Source: WLNJ01 sp037131165 (lineage in GTDB: Bacteria > Actinomycetota > Thermoleophilia > Solirubrobacterales > Solirubrobacteraceae). Taken from it: 61,074 nt of DNA. Location of the stretch: positions 1 to 61,074 of the forward strand of contig JBAXRO010000005.1 of NCBI GenBank assembly GCA_037131165.1, in the 5' to 3' direction. Under the pieces are notes generated by a model. The model did no database searches. It had not been told where the DNA came from and saw nothing but the letters and a program-made list of their open reading frames with translations. The position numbers and the translations under genes were made by a program. Shown here piece after piece: positions 43,023 to 51,185 of this stretch (position 1 is its first letter; each line of letters begins with the position of its first letter).

Positions 43023-44354
43023 ATGGCAGACAACGGCAGCGACCACCTCTGGGGTGGCGAAACGGAAAAGGCAATCGGCAACTTCCCTGTATCGGGCGAG
43101 ACGATCCCCGTTCCACTCGTGCGCTGGCTCGGGAAGATCAAGGCTGCGGCCGCCCGCACCAACGCCGAGCTTGGGCTGCTGGACTCCGCCCTGGCCGAGC
43201 GGATTGCGATCGCCGGCGACGCAGTCGGACGCGGAGATCATGACGACCAGTTCCCGATCGACGTCTTCCAGACCGGCTCGGGCACTTCGTCGAACATGAA
43301 CTCCAACGAGGTCATCGCGAACCTCGCAGGCGACGGCGCTCATGCCAACGACCACGTCAACATGGGCCAGAGCAGCAACGACGTGTTCCCTTCTGCCGTC
43401 CACCTCGCCGCACTGGACGAGGCGACCAACGACCTGCTCCCCGCGCTCGAGCAGCTTGAAGCCTCGCTGGCCGCGAAGGCCACAGAGTTCCACGACATCG
43501 TCAAGTCCGGCCGCACCCACCTGATGGACGCGGTCCCAGTGACGCTCGGCCAGGAGTTCGGTGGCTACGCCGCGCAGGTTCGCCTCGGCGCCCGGCGCGT
43601 CAAGCTGGCCCTGCCCCAGGTGGCCCAAATCCCGCTCGGCGGCACAGCGACTGGCACCGGGCTCAACACCCACGCCGAGTTCGCTGCGAAGGTCCGCGAG
43701 AAGCTCGCTGCCGACAGCGGCCTCCCAGTGAGCGCTCCCGAGGACCCGTTCGAGGCTCAGGGCAACCGCGACTCGCTCGTCGAGTTGAGCGGCGCACTGA
43801 AGGTGATCGCCGTCTCGCTGACGAAAATCGCCAACGACATCGCCTGGATGGGATCGGGCCCACGAGCGGGACTCGGTGAGCTCTACCTGCCCGAGTTGCA
43901 GAAGGGTTCGTCGATCATGCCCGGCAAGGTCAATCCGGTGATCCCCGAGGTCATCCTGCAGATCGGGGCCCAGGTGATCGGCAACGACACCGCGATCACG
44001 GTCGCCGGGACACAGGGCAACTTCGAGCTGAACGTTCGGATTCCGCTGATCGCCCGCAACCTGCTCGAATCGATCTCGCTGCTCGCAGCGGGATCGCGCC
44101 TTTTCGCCGACAAGTGCATCGACGGAATCGAGCCGAACCACGCCGGCTGCACCGGCTCGGCTGAGAGCACCCTCGCCGTCGCAACGGCACTGAACCCGTT
44201 CATCGGGTACGACAAGGCAGCCGAGATCGTCAAGGAGGCAGCCTCCTCCGGTCGCAACCTCAAGGAGGTCGCGCTCGAGCTGGGAGTCGACGAGGCGACC
44301 TTCGACGAGGCGATCAACCTGCGCAGGATCGCCTCCGGGAGCTCAGCCGAGTAG
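43023..44354 (+). CDS. fumC: fumarate hydratase class II
   Basis: The 443-residue protein belongs to the fumarase/aspartase superfamily. It has TGSGTSSNMNSNEVIAN at about residues 84-100, SGRTHLMDAVPVTLGQEFGG, and the signature GSSIMPGKVNP at 295-305. Length and NxNEVI/SGRTHLMDA text match class II fumarase, which interconverts fumarate and malate in the TCA cycle. AGGAGC lies 7 nt before the ATG. It is divergent from ileS. A diverged copy of its last 70 codons lies downstream at 45430 beyond a glycosyltransferase gene. Confidence 0.93.
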   Translation: MADNGSDHLWGGETEKAIGNFPVSGETIPVPLVRWLGKIKAAAARTNAELGLLDSALAERIAIAGDAVGRGDHDDQFPIDVFQTGSGTSSNMNSNEVIANLAGDGAHANDHVNMGQSSNDVFPSAVHLAALDEATNDLLPALEQLEASLAAKATEFHDIVKSGRTHLMDAVPVTLGQEFGGYAAQVRLGARRVKLALPQVAQIPLGGTATGTGLNTHAEFAAKVREKLAADSGLPVSAPEDPFEAQGNRDSLVELSGALKVIAVSLTKIANDIAWMGSGPRAGLGELYLPELQKGSSIMPGKVNPVIPEVILQIGAQVIGNDTAITVAGTQGNFELNVRIPLIARNLLESISLLAAGSRLFADKCIDGIEPNHAGCTGSAESTLAVATALNPFIGYDKAAEIVKEAASSGRNLKEVALELGVDEATFDEAINLRRIASGSSAE

Positions 44355-44374
44355 GTAACCCGGCCAACTGACTA

Positions 44375-45478
44375 ATGAAGATCCTCCTCGTCAGCGACGG
44401 ATCGTTCCTCAGGGAAGTGATCGTCCCCAAAGCCCGAGCGCTGCTGGACCGCGGACATGAAGTAGCGCTCCTGATCCGGGATCACGCTCGCGACTTCGGG
44501 GGAGATGAGCGCGAACGAGCGAAGGCCCTCGATGCTGTCGGCATCCGGGTGCTCGAGCTTCCAGACAGAAGGCATGACAGGGGTAACCCCCAAGCAATCG
44601 CTTCCGCGCGAAAGGCGATCCAGGCTTGGGACCCGGACATCGCATCGGTTCACGAAAACACCGACCCCCGACTCTTCTTTCTCCTGCGCTCCATTCCGGT
44701 CGTCTACACGATCCATGATCCGGTACCGCACAGCGGTGCGACCATGCCTCGTCTCCCCTTCCGCTGGGTTCCTCGTGCGTGGGTGAAGCGCGCAAGCCGG
44801 ATCGTGGTTCATGGTCCGCAGCTCGTGGAGGAAGTCAGACGCTTCCGCAAGCCCCGATGTCCGATCGACGTGATCCCACTCGGAGCCGATGTGAAGGACT
44901 CGCCCTATCCCCTGCCGGCTCGAAGGGCGATCTTGATGTTCGGTCGGATGGAGCCGTACAAGGGCCTCAGTGTCCTCGCGGAGGCGATGCCCTTGGTTTG
45001 GGCAACTCAGCCCGAAACCGAGCTGGTGGTAGCGGGGCGGGGTCCGTCTCTGACGGACCTCCCCGAACATCTGGTTTCGGACGGGAGGGTGACCGTCATC
45101 GATCGCTATGTCAGCGACTCGGAGCGGGAAGAGCTTCTTCGGCGCGCGACTGTGTGTGTCCTGCCCTACATCGACGCCAGTCAGAGTGGCGTTGGCGTAC
45201 TCGGGATCAGCCGCGGCATACCGACTGTGGTAACTGATACCGGCGGGCTCCCGGAGCTGGTGAGTGACCCGAGCCTCGTGTGCGAACCGAGCAACCCCGA
45301 TGCGCTGGCAGACAGCCTGACGACCGCGCTCGAGCTTGACAACCAAGCGCGAGTCGCGGTGCTGCGCCACGCCAAGAAGAACTTCTCATGGCCCAGCATT
45401 GCCAAAGAGTACGAAGGGGTCCTTCAGATGAGCCAAACCGCGCCGGAAGCACCGACACCGCCGAGAGCACCCTCGTAG
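44375..45478 (+). CDS. family 4 glycosyltransferase with a C-terminus read from a fumC relic
   Basis: The 367-residue GT-B protein begins KILLVSDGSFLREVIVPKAR and has PVVYTIHDPVPHSG. It continues with ILMFGRMEPYKGLSVLAEAM and the donor-site text VCVLPYIDASQSGVGVLGIS and GIPTVVTDTGGLPELV. Its proper sequence seems to end near KEYEGVLQ. The last 15 or so residues (TAPEAPTPPRAPS) are encoded by DNA that matches fumC in another frame. The gene starts 20 nt after the fumC stop and lies between intact fumC and the fumC relic. It is probably cotranscribed with fumC. Confidence 0.87.
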   Translation: MKILLVSDGSFLREVIVPKARALLDRGHEVALLIRDHARDFGGDERERAKALDAVGIRVLELPDRRHDRGNPQAIASARKAIQAWDPDIASVHENTDPRLFFLLRSIPVVYTIHDPVPHSGATMPRLPFRWVPRAWVKRASRIVVHGPQLVEEVRRFRKPRCPIDVIPLGADVKDSPYPLPARRAILMFGRMEPYKGLSVLAEAMPLVWATQPETELVVAGRGPSLTDLPEHLVSDGRVTVIDRYVSDSEREELLRRATVCVLPYIDASQSGVGVLGISRGIPTVVTDTGGLPELVSDPSLVCEPSNPDALADSLTTALELDNQARVAVLRHAKKNFSWPSIAKEYEGVLQMSQTAPEAPTPPRAPS

Positions 45479-45726
45479 TCGCCACGGCACTGAACCCGCT
45501 CATCGGCCACAGCAAGGCAGCCGAGATCAGCAAGGAAGCCTCCGGCTCTGCTCGCCACCTCAGGGAGATCGCGCTGGAGCTGGGAGGCGAAGGGATGACC
45601 TTCTGCGAGGCGATCAACCTGGCAGGATCGCCGCCGGAAGCTTCGCTAAATCGAGTACTCGCTGCCCTCGCGGAGCGAGCGCGACAGCCCGAAACCGCTG
45701 CCGAGGCCGTGCTCGCAAGCCACTAG
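45430..45726 (+). pseudogene. relic of the 3' part of fumC
   Basis: Read in the frame that opens at 45388, the sequence runs EPNRAGSTDTAESTLVVAT, ALNPLIGHSKAAEISKEAS, HLREIALELGGEGMTFCEAI. The intact FumC C-terminus has EPNHAGCTGSAESTLAVAT, ALNPFIGYDKAAEIVKEAA, NLKEVALELGVDEATFDEAI. Over the 120 or so bases after 44163 I count roughly 20 mismatches, so it is a diverged copy, not a recent exact duplicate. Only about the last 70 codons are present. It has no start of its own and its beginning overlaps the end of the GT4 gene. Confidence 0.9.
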
Positions 45727-45740
45727 GGTCCTGCAGACGC

Positions 45741-47246
45741 ATGCCCGAACCGGCGAAGCCCTCAGACTTGACTGACGAAGCCCGCGACCAGCATCATTCC
45801 GCGCTCGGCGCTGCGGCGAGCAGGGGCGTAGCCCTCTTGGTCGGTCGCGGGCTTGTCGTCAAGGTGATCGGGATGGCGGCCCTGGTCGTCGCGGCGCGCA
45901 TCCTCACGCCCACGGACTTCGGCCTCCTTGCCATCGGCTTTACCTTCTGCCTGATCGGAACCACCCTGGCTGACGGGGGTCTTGGGGCAGGGCTCATACG
46001 CGCGGTCGAGAGCCCAACCCGGCAAGACCTTCGCTCTGTAATGGGCTTCCAGTTGGTCGCCACGATCGTTCTGGCCGTCCTCGTCAGCCTCGCATCGATC
46101 CCGTTTGGTCGGAGCGGAGCCGTCACCGCGATCCTGGTCTGGTCGGTTCCTTCGAGCGCGTTCCGGGTTCCAGCGACGATCATCACGGAGCGCGCCTTGG
46201 ACTACGGCCCGATCGCTCGAGCGGACGTCATCCAAGCGTTGGTCGGTGCCGCAGGTTCAGTCGGCGGCCTCCTCCTCGGGGCGGGTGTTTGGTCGGTCGC
46301 CGTCTCAAATACGGTAGCGGTCTGGGTCGGCGCGATAGTGGCGATGTTCGCAGTTCCCGGCGCGCGCCTATGGCCCTCGCTCCGCATAGCTCCCATTCGC
46401 AGGCTTCTCGCATTCGGAGCCCAGTTCCAAGCCATCAGCATCGTCCAGCTCGTCCGGGATCAAGGCCTCAATCTCGGTGTTGCAGCTTTGGCCGGCCCCG
46501 CTATCCTCGGCTACTGGTCGCTGGCCGGAAGGGTTCTCCAAGTTCCGTTCCTAATCCTGGGCTCACTCTGGCGGGTTTCGTACCCCGCGATGGCGGCATT
46601 GGTCAACAGTGGTGCGGATGCCTCAATCGCAGTCAAGAAGACGTTGAGGAAGTCAACGATCGGGATGGGATTGGTCCTGGCGCCCACTGGGGCCGCGTCC
46701 GTCTCCGGGGTCACCTTGGTCTTCGGGGACCAATGGGGCCCGACCGGGAAAGTCGTCGCGAGCATGTGCCTGATCCTTACGGTCACCGGCCCGGTATCCG
46801 TCGCATGCGCCGGATACCTGAGCGCAGCCGGGAGGATCAGATCCGTTCTCGTGACCTCAGCAGTCAATGCGGCAGTGTGGCTGAGCCTGACCTTGCCGCT
46901 GGTCCACAGCCTCGGCACGGCCGCCATTGTGATCGGCTTCGCTCTCGCGTCGCCGGCTGAAGCAACGATCTTCTCGATCGCAACCCGACGCCAGCTTGGG
47001 GTGTCACCCGGCCTTGTCGCCAGCGTGACCGCGCTCCCTGCGATCGCCGGCTTGGCTCTGGGGGTCCTGGCGGGCGCCGGGCTCGCGAATGGCCTGGCAG
47101 CGACCGTAGCGGCCGCCATCACAGCTCTCGCGGCAACCTTGCTCGGGTTCCGAATCGGCTTCAGGGGCGACCTTGAAGCCGTGGCCTCAACCCTCAGGTC
47201 TTCGTTGAGCCGACGGAAGCAAGTGGAAGTGGCTGGACCGCCCTAA
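45741..47246 (+). CDS. Wzx-like polysaccharide flippase (second copy in the window)
   Basis: The 501-residue protein has twelve or more helices in the polysaccharide-exporter pattern: SRGVALLVGRGLVVKVIGMA, ARILTPTDFGLLAIGFTFCL, GDQWGPTGKVVASMCLILTV. The PTDFGLLA motif is typical of RfbX/TuaB-type flippases. It moves lipid-linked glycan units outward across the membrane. The ATG at 45741 is 14 nt after the fumC relic stop. It is not closely similar to the flippase at 25004 (different N-terminus and loop text), so two independent export systems are likely. Confidence 0.88.
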   Translation: MPEPAKPSDLTDEARDQHHSALGAAASRGVALLVGRGLVVKVIGMAALVVAARILTPTDFGLLAIGFTFCLIGTTLADGGLGAGLIRAVESPTRQDLRSVMGFQLVATIVLAVLVSLASIPFGRSGAVTAILVWSVPSSAFRVPATIITERALDYGPIARADVIQALVGAAGSVGGLLLGAGVWSVAVSNTVAVWVGAIVAMFAVPGARLWPSLRIAPIRRLLAFGAQFQAISIVQLVRDQGLNLGVAALAGPAILGYWSLAGRVLQVPFLILGSLWRVSYPAMAALVNSGADASIAVKKTLRKSTIGMGLVLAPTGAASVSGVTLVFGDQWGPTGKVVASMCLILTVTGPVSVACAGYLSAAGRIRSVLVTSAVNAAVWLSLTLPLVHSLGTAAIVIGFALASPAEATIFSIATRRQLGVSPGLVASVTALPAIAGLALGVLAGAGLANGLAATVAAAITALAATLLGFRIGFRGDLEAVASTLRSSLSRRKQVEVAGPP

Positions 47247-47477
47247 GTCTCACTGCCCTACGACGATGTGGGACCCTTAGTGAATGGTGCTGTTGCTCGG
47301 CTCGTGATCTGACCGGGGTCCAGTCGATGGCTCGAATCGGGAGGCCTACGGGTCTTACGAGGGTCGGACCTTTATTCCGAGGTCTGCACCCCTACTCGGT
47401 GACCACTGGAGTCTGCCCGGGAAGCGGGGTTTCGGTTCTCGCGGGTCGAGAACGGGTCCGGGCGGTCGCTTCCTCGG

Positions 47478-49025
47478 TCACCTGAGTGCCGTTCCCGCTC
47501 TCCCGATAAGTCTTCGCTCGCTGTCTGGCCGATGACCGGCACTGCCGTTGCTCCGGACAACGGGAGTACCAGAGTGCGCAAAGCTGATCGCGAGGAAGGC
47601 CAGCACCATCTGGAGCGCGAAGCCGGGTCCATTCCCGAACCCGAGGAACAGGGTTGGGGAAACCGCGAGGATAAACACGCCAAGAATGGTGGAGCCGAGA
47701 AGCGACGAAGCCACCAGCGGATCGGCCTGGACCCTCGAAGAGGAGATACCCCTGAGGGCCCTGAGCGATGCGTAGAACAGCCACCCAATCGCCAACACGA
47801 ATGCGAGTCCTCCAACGATTCCAGTGGTAATAACGACCGAGAGAAGTCCAACATCCGGATTCCAAGTTGTCCCCCACCAGACGTTTGGATCGTATCGATC
47901 AACCGGGCTGACGAAGCCCAATCCGAAGAGATGATCGAAGGGTCCGTGGAGCTTCGCCCATAGCCGATCTGCGAGATCCGCCCTGTAGCCACCGGTCCCG
48001 GTAGAGTCCGAGAAGAGCGACGTGGCTCGGTCTCTCACGCTGCCTATGGCTGTGACCAACACGGCCCCCAAGAGAACTGCGGCTACTGGCAGAGTCCTAC
48101 CGGGAGCGCGCCTGAGGGGTCGGGATCCGCCACCAAGGTTGAGGACGCTGTTGGCAACGACCCAAAGAACGCTCGCCAGCACCCCGAGGTAGAGAGCCCG
48201 GGTGTATGTCAAGGCGATACAGGCGAGCACGACCACAAGGGCCACGCCCGTATATGCCCGGTGGCGAACAGGGCCCAGAAGGAAGTAACCAAGACACACG
48301 GACCACAGCCAGGGGAGGTTGCTGTCGGCATTCGAGACGAGCCGAGCGGGCCCCGTCAACTGACCGGCCATTGTCATTCCGTTGACGGAACGCGCCACAT
48401 AAGGATTCAGGACTGTTTGGACGAGACTGGCTGGATCACCAACGATGAAGAGACCGAGGCGCAGAGTAGCCCGAACCAACAGCACGCCGGCAAAGACGAC
48501 CAGCGCCCATCGCCAGACGCGGACATCGCCGAGGAGCAAGATCAGTGGAAGCGGCAGGATCGCGAGCGCAGCGACGTCTGCGGACTGCTCGACAGACCGA
48601 GAGAGCGGCCCGAGCGACCCGAAGTCAAACCAGACTCCCAGCCACCCGAGGATCAAGAGGCAAAGCATAAAGCCCGACCAGCCAGCTACGAGTGGCCAAA
48701 GGCGCGGCAGCCGCACTCCCCAGCGCAAGGCGGAACCCAGCACAACTGCCAAGATCCCGGGAAGAAGTCCCGCTCGAATCCCCCCAGGAAGCCCCAAGAA
48801 AGGCAGGCCGTTGCAGGCTCCGATGGCCATCAAGGTCACTGCGCAGCCAGAGATCCGGCGACTGGCGGCGAGGCCGAAGCCAACCAAGAGCATGATCCCA
48901 ACCAGGCTCCGAGCGTCCACGGCTTGAGTCGCCACCGCCATGCCCATGAGGGCTGCAAGCAGTGATCCCAGCAACAATGGCGCCGAGGACGCTCTTGAGT
49001 CGCGATTGGTCCCGAGGAAGCTCAC
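47478..49025 (-). CDS. O-antigen ligase/polymerase-like membrane protein (second copy)
   Basis: The 515-residue protein has about ten helices (PLLLGSLLAALMGMAVATQA, LVAGWSGFMLCLLILGWLGV, ALVVFAGVLLVRATLRLGLF, AYTGVALVVVLACIALTYTR). It also has a large loop with DRYDPNVWWGTTWNPDVGLL before the last helices. The TYTRALYLGVLASVLWVV block is the conserved core of the Wzy/WaaL family. It may polymerise the units exported by the convergent flippase at 45741, from which 231 bp separate it. The ATG at 49025 is used. Confidence 0.82.
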   Translation of the reverse strand: MSFLGTNRDSRASSAPLLLGSLLAALMGMAVATQAVDARSLVGIMLLVGFGLAASRRISGCAVTLMAIGACNGLPFLGLPGGIRAGLLPGILAVVLGSALRWGVRLPRLWPLVAGWSGFMLCLLILGWLGVWFDFGSLGPLSRSVEQSADVAALAILPLPLILLLGDVRVWRWALVVFAGVLLVRATLRLGLFIVGDPASLVQTVLNPYVARSVNGMTMAGQLTGPARLVSNADSNLPWLWSVCLGYFLLGPVRHRAYTGVALVVVLACIALTYTRALYLGVLASVLWVVANSVLNLGGGSRPLRRAPGRTLPVAAVLLGAVLVTAIGSVRDRATSLFSDSTGTGGYRADLADRLWAKLHGPFDHLFGLGFVSPVDRYDPNVWWGTTWNPDVGLLSVVITTGIVGGLAFVLAIGWLFYASLRALRGISSSRVQADPLVASSLLGSTILGVFILAVSPTLFLGFGNGPGFALQMVLAFLAISFAHSGTPVVRSNGSAGHRPDSERRLIGRAGTALR

Positions 49026-49347
49026 GCCTTACCCGAAGCGCCATACCGGAGTCGTGGAACATCTCGACCTGAGGGCCTTGAAGTGCTGAATCGTACTGTC
49101 TTGGCAGTCGCAGGCAGCGCGAACGGACCCACAGATTTGTCAGCCCCGGTTGCGGGTCCAAGAAGTGAGAGGCGAGGGAGGGCGACCTCACTCGAGTTCG
49201 ATGCCCGTCTCAGGCTACTGGCGAAACCCATCATGTTCACCGCCGAGGGCATGGGCAATCCCCGTGAGCCGGGCAGGCGAATCGTACGCGCGGGAAGGGC
49301 CGATGTCCTCGACACCGTTGTCAAGCTACCACCTGGCAAGCGGCCAA
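49026..49347. other. 322-bp gap without recognisable gene
   Basis: Short frames cross this gap on both strands, but none has codon use or motifs that I would call a gene. It lies between the Wzy-like gene and the GT2 gene, both on the minus strand, and may hold the promoter of the former. Confidence 0.55.
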
Positions 49348-50340
49348 TCACCCGCTGGAACCGCTTTGGGCGTCCCGTCCGGATGCGCGTGCTCGGGGCG
49401 AATTCCGACTCGGCCGTCGCGCGACTCCGTCACGGTACCCGGAGGTCGTCGGGCCCCAAGACGGCCGGACCTTGGAGGCGTTGGAGCCCTGACCGCGCGT
49501 CGCCGCGATTCGGATGCTGTGCTTGATCTTCGCGAGCACGAGCCTGACAAACGCGGTCAAGAGCAGAGCAACCCCGAGAGGTCGCGCCTCGCGAGGCGGC
49601 AGGTGCTTCTCGTACAAGAGGACCGTACTCCGGGCTAGTTCATACGCCTCCAACCCACTCGTCTGAGACGTCGAGTGACCCCAATAGTGCCTGATCGCAG
49701 CTTGGGGCCAATACAGGGTCTCGCCGCCCATGGCCTCGGCACGCAGGCAGAGATCGGTCTCCTCGGCGTACAGGAAGAACTCCTCGTCGAACCCGCCGAC
49801 GCGATCGAACAGAGCCCGCGACATGACCAAACATGCGCCCTGCACGTAGCTCACGTGCCCGCCGTGCTCGTAGACGGGGTCGGTGGGCGGCAAGTCCCAT
49901 GTGGTAGCTCGTGGGAACAGCCGCCGAAGCTCGGGAACCACCTCGGCGACGGCGGGGAGTACCCGAGGCCGCTTCCTGCAGACGTAAAGCACGCGGCCGG
50001 ACGGGTCCCGGATCTCCGGCCCGACGACACGGTTCGGGTTCTCAGCCACGACGGCGCTCAGCACCTCCGCAGCGTCATCAACGAGGACTGCATCAGGATT
50101 CAGGAACATCACGACCGAACCTCTCGAGGCCCGGACTCCGATGTTGCAGCCGGCGCCGAAGCCGACGTTGAGACTTCGAATCGGAACAGCGTCGGGGCGA
50201 ATCGAGGTCGCGAAATCGAGGCAGCCGTCCGTTGACTCATTGTCCACCAGCACGACCTCGGCCTCGGCCGGAATGCTTCGCACGCACTCGGCAATAGTCT
50301 CGAGCGAGTTGTGGAGGACGATGATGACGGAGAGGTTCAT
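49348..50340 (-). CDS. family 2 glycosyltransferase, rhamnosyltransferase-like
   Basis: The 330-residue protein starts MNLSVIIVLHNSLETIAECV with the GT2 nucleotide-binding motif. It has VVLVDNESTDGCLDFA, VVMFLNPDAVLVDD (the DxD equivalent) and VGGFDEEFFLYAEETDLCLR, the last a hallmark of WbbL-type rhamnosyltransferases. A hydrophobic helix around ALLLTAFVRLVLAKIK may attach it to the membrane. The last 45 residues are Ser/Arg/Gly-rich and look disordered. The Met at 50340 is preferred over 50373 because the family sequence begins there. Confidence 0.9.
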   Translation of the reverse strand: MNLSVIIVLHNSLETIAECVRSIPAEAEVVLVDNESTDGCLDFATSIRPDAVPIRSLNVGFGAGCNIGVRASRGSVVMFLNPDAVLVDDAAEVLSAVVAENPNRVVGPEIRDPSGRVLYVCRKRPRVLPAVAEVVPELRRLFPRATTWDLPPTDPVYEHGGHVSYVQGACLVMSRALFDRVGGFDEEFFLYAEETDLCLRAEAMGGETLYWPQAAIRHYWGHSTSQTSGLEAYELARSTVLLYEKHLPPREARPLGVALLLTAFVRLVLAKIKHSIRIAATRGQGSNASKVRPSWGPTTSGYRDGVARRPSRNSPRARASGRDAQSGSSG

Positions 50341-50470
50341 GGGAGGCGCTTGGCGCCAAAGTTTATTTGCCAAGGCCTAGCTTCCGCAGCCTACCCTGCG
50401 GCAGCCGCCATCGCGATCGAGGCGAGGAGCCTTGCTGTCGCGGAACCCCAACCGTCAAGTGAGAGAACCG

Positions 50471-51173
50471 ATGAACCCAACGTGGCGAGATAAGCTTCGG
50501 CGGCGGCCGTCAGCGGAACCCCAGATGACCTTCGAGAGCGCCGAAGGCAAGGCTACAAGTCGAGCTGCCCGGATATCAGGGGTCTGGTTCCGGAATGCGC
50601 TGTGAAGATCCTCGGACTCGGATGCTCAAGCGGGGAGATGGGTCGCGCCCTGAAGCTCGAGCGGCCGGTCAGGGTGACCGGCCGCTTGATCGGAATCTCG
50701 CTGCCGACGCTGAGCGCAAGCTTGACCGAGTCCTGATTGGCGATGTCAAGGACCTGATAGGAGACCCTGCCCGGTTCGACTGGCTGATCGCGGCCGATGT
50801 GCTCGAGCACATCTGGGACCCGTGGAAGACGCTCCAAGCGGCCGCGTCTCTCGGCCGAAAAGGCGGAACGGTCATCGTCAGCGTTCCGAACATCCGCCAC
50901 CACCGGGCCCTGCGTCGAGTCATCACGGAGGAAACACGGCTCCGAGAAGATCAAGGCGTGTTCGACCGCACCCACCTGCGATGGTTCACCGTCAGCGACG
51001 CTCTCCAGCTGGTCAGGCAAGCAGGATTCACCGACCTGGAAGTCCACCCGATCATCTGGGAGAGGTCGAGCTACGGCCTGATCGGCCCGCGATTGCTCGA
51101 CTTGGGTGAGCGAAGCCCGATCAGGGAGCTCCTGCCAGCCCAAACCATCGTGACCGGGACGAGGACGGGCTAG
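50471..51173 (+). pseudogene. SAM-dependent methyltransferase with two apparent frameshifts
   Basis: Three frames join into one methyltransferase. The first, from the ATG at 50471, reads MNPTWRDKLRRRPSAEPQ. The second, from about 50550, reads GYKSSCPDIRGLVPECAVKI then LGLGCSSGEMGRALKLERPV, with the SAM-binding motif I. The third, from about 50690, reads PLDRNLAADAERKLDRVLIG, then FDWLIAADVLEHIWDPW, the motif II/III region. The last frame alone runs 50595-51173 and lacks motif I, so it cannot make a working enzyme. It is either a pseudogene or two sequencing errors. It lies beside the GT2 gene and would have modified a glycan. Confidence 0.75.
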
Positions 51174-51185
51174 GGGACCGAAGCA

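Noticed and set aside
49083..49526. 147-codon plus-strand frame overlapping the gap before the GT2 gene
   Set aside because: No domain, no ribosome binding site, and its second half is antisense to the certain GT2 gene.
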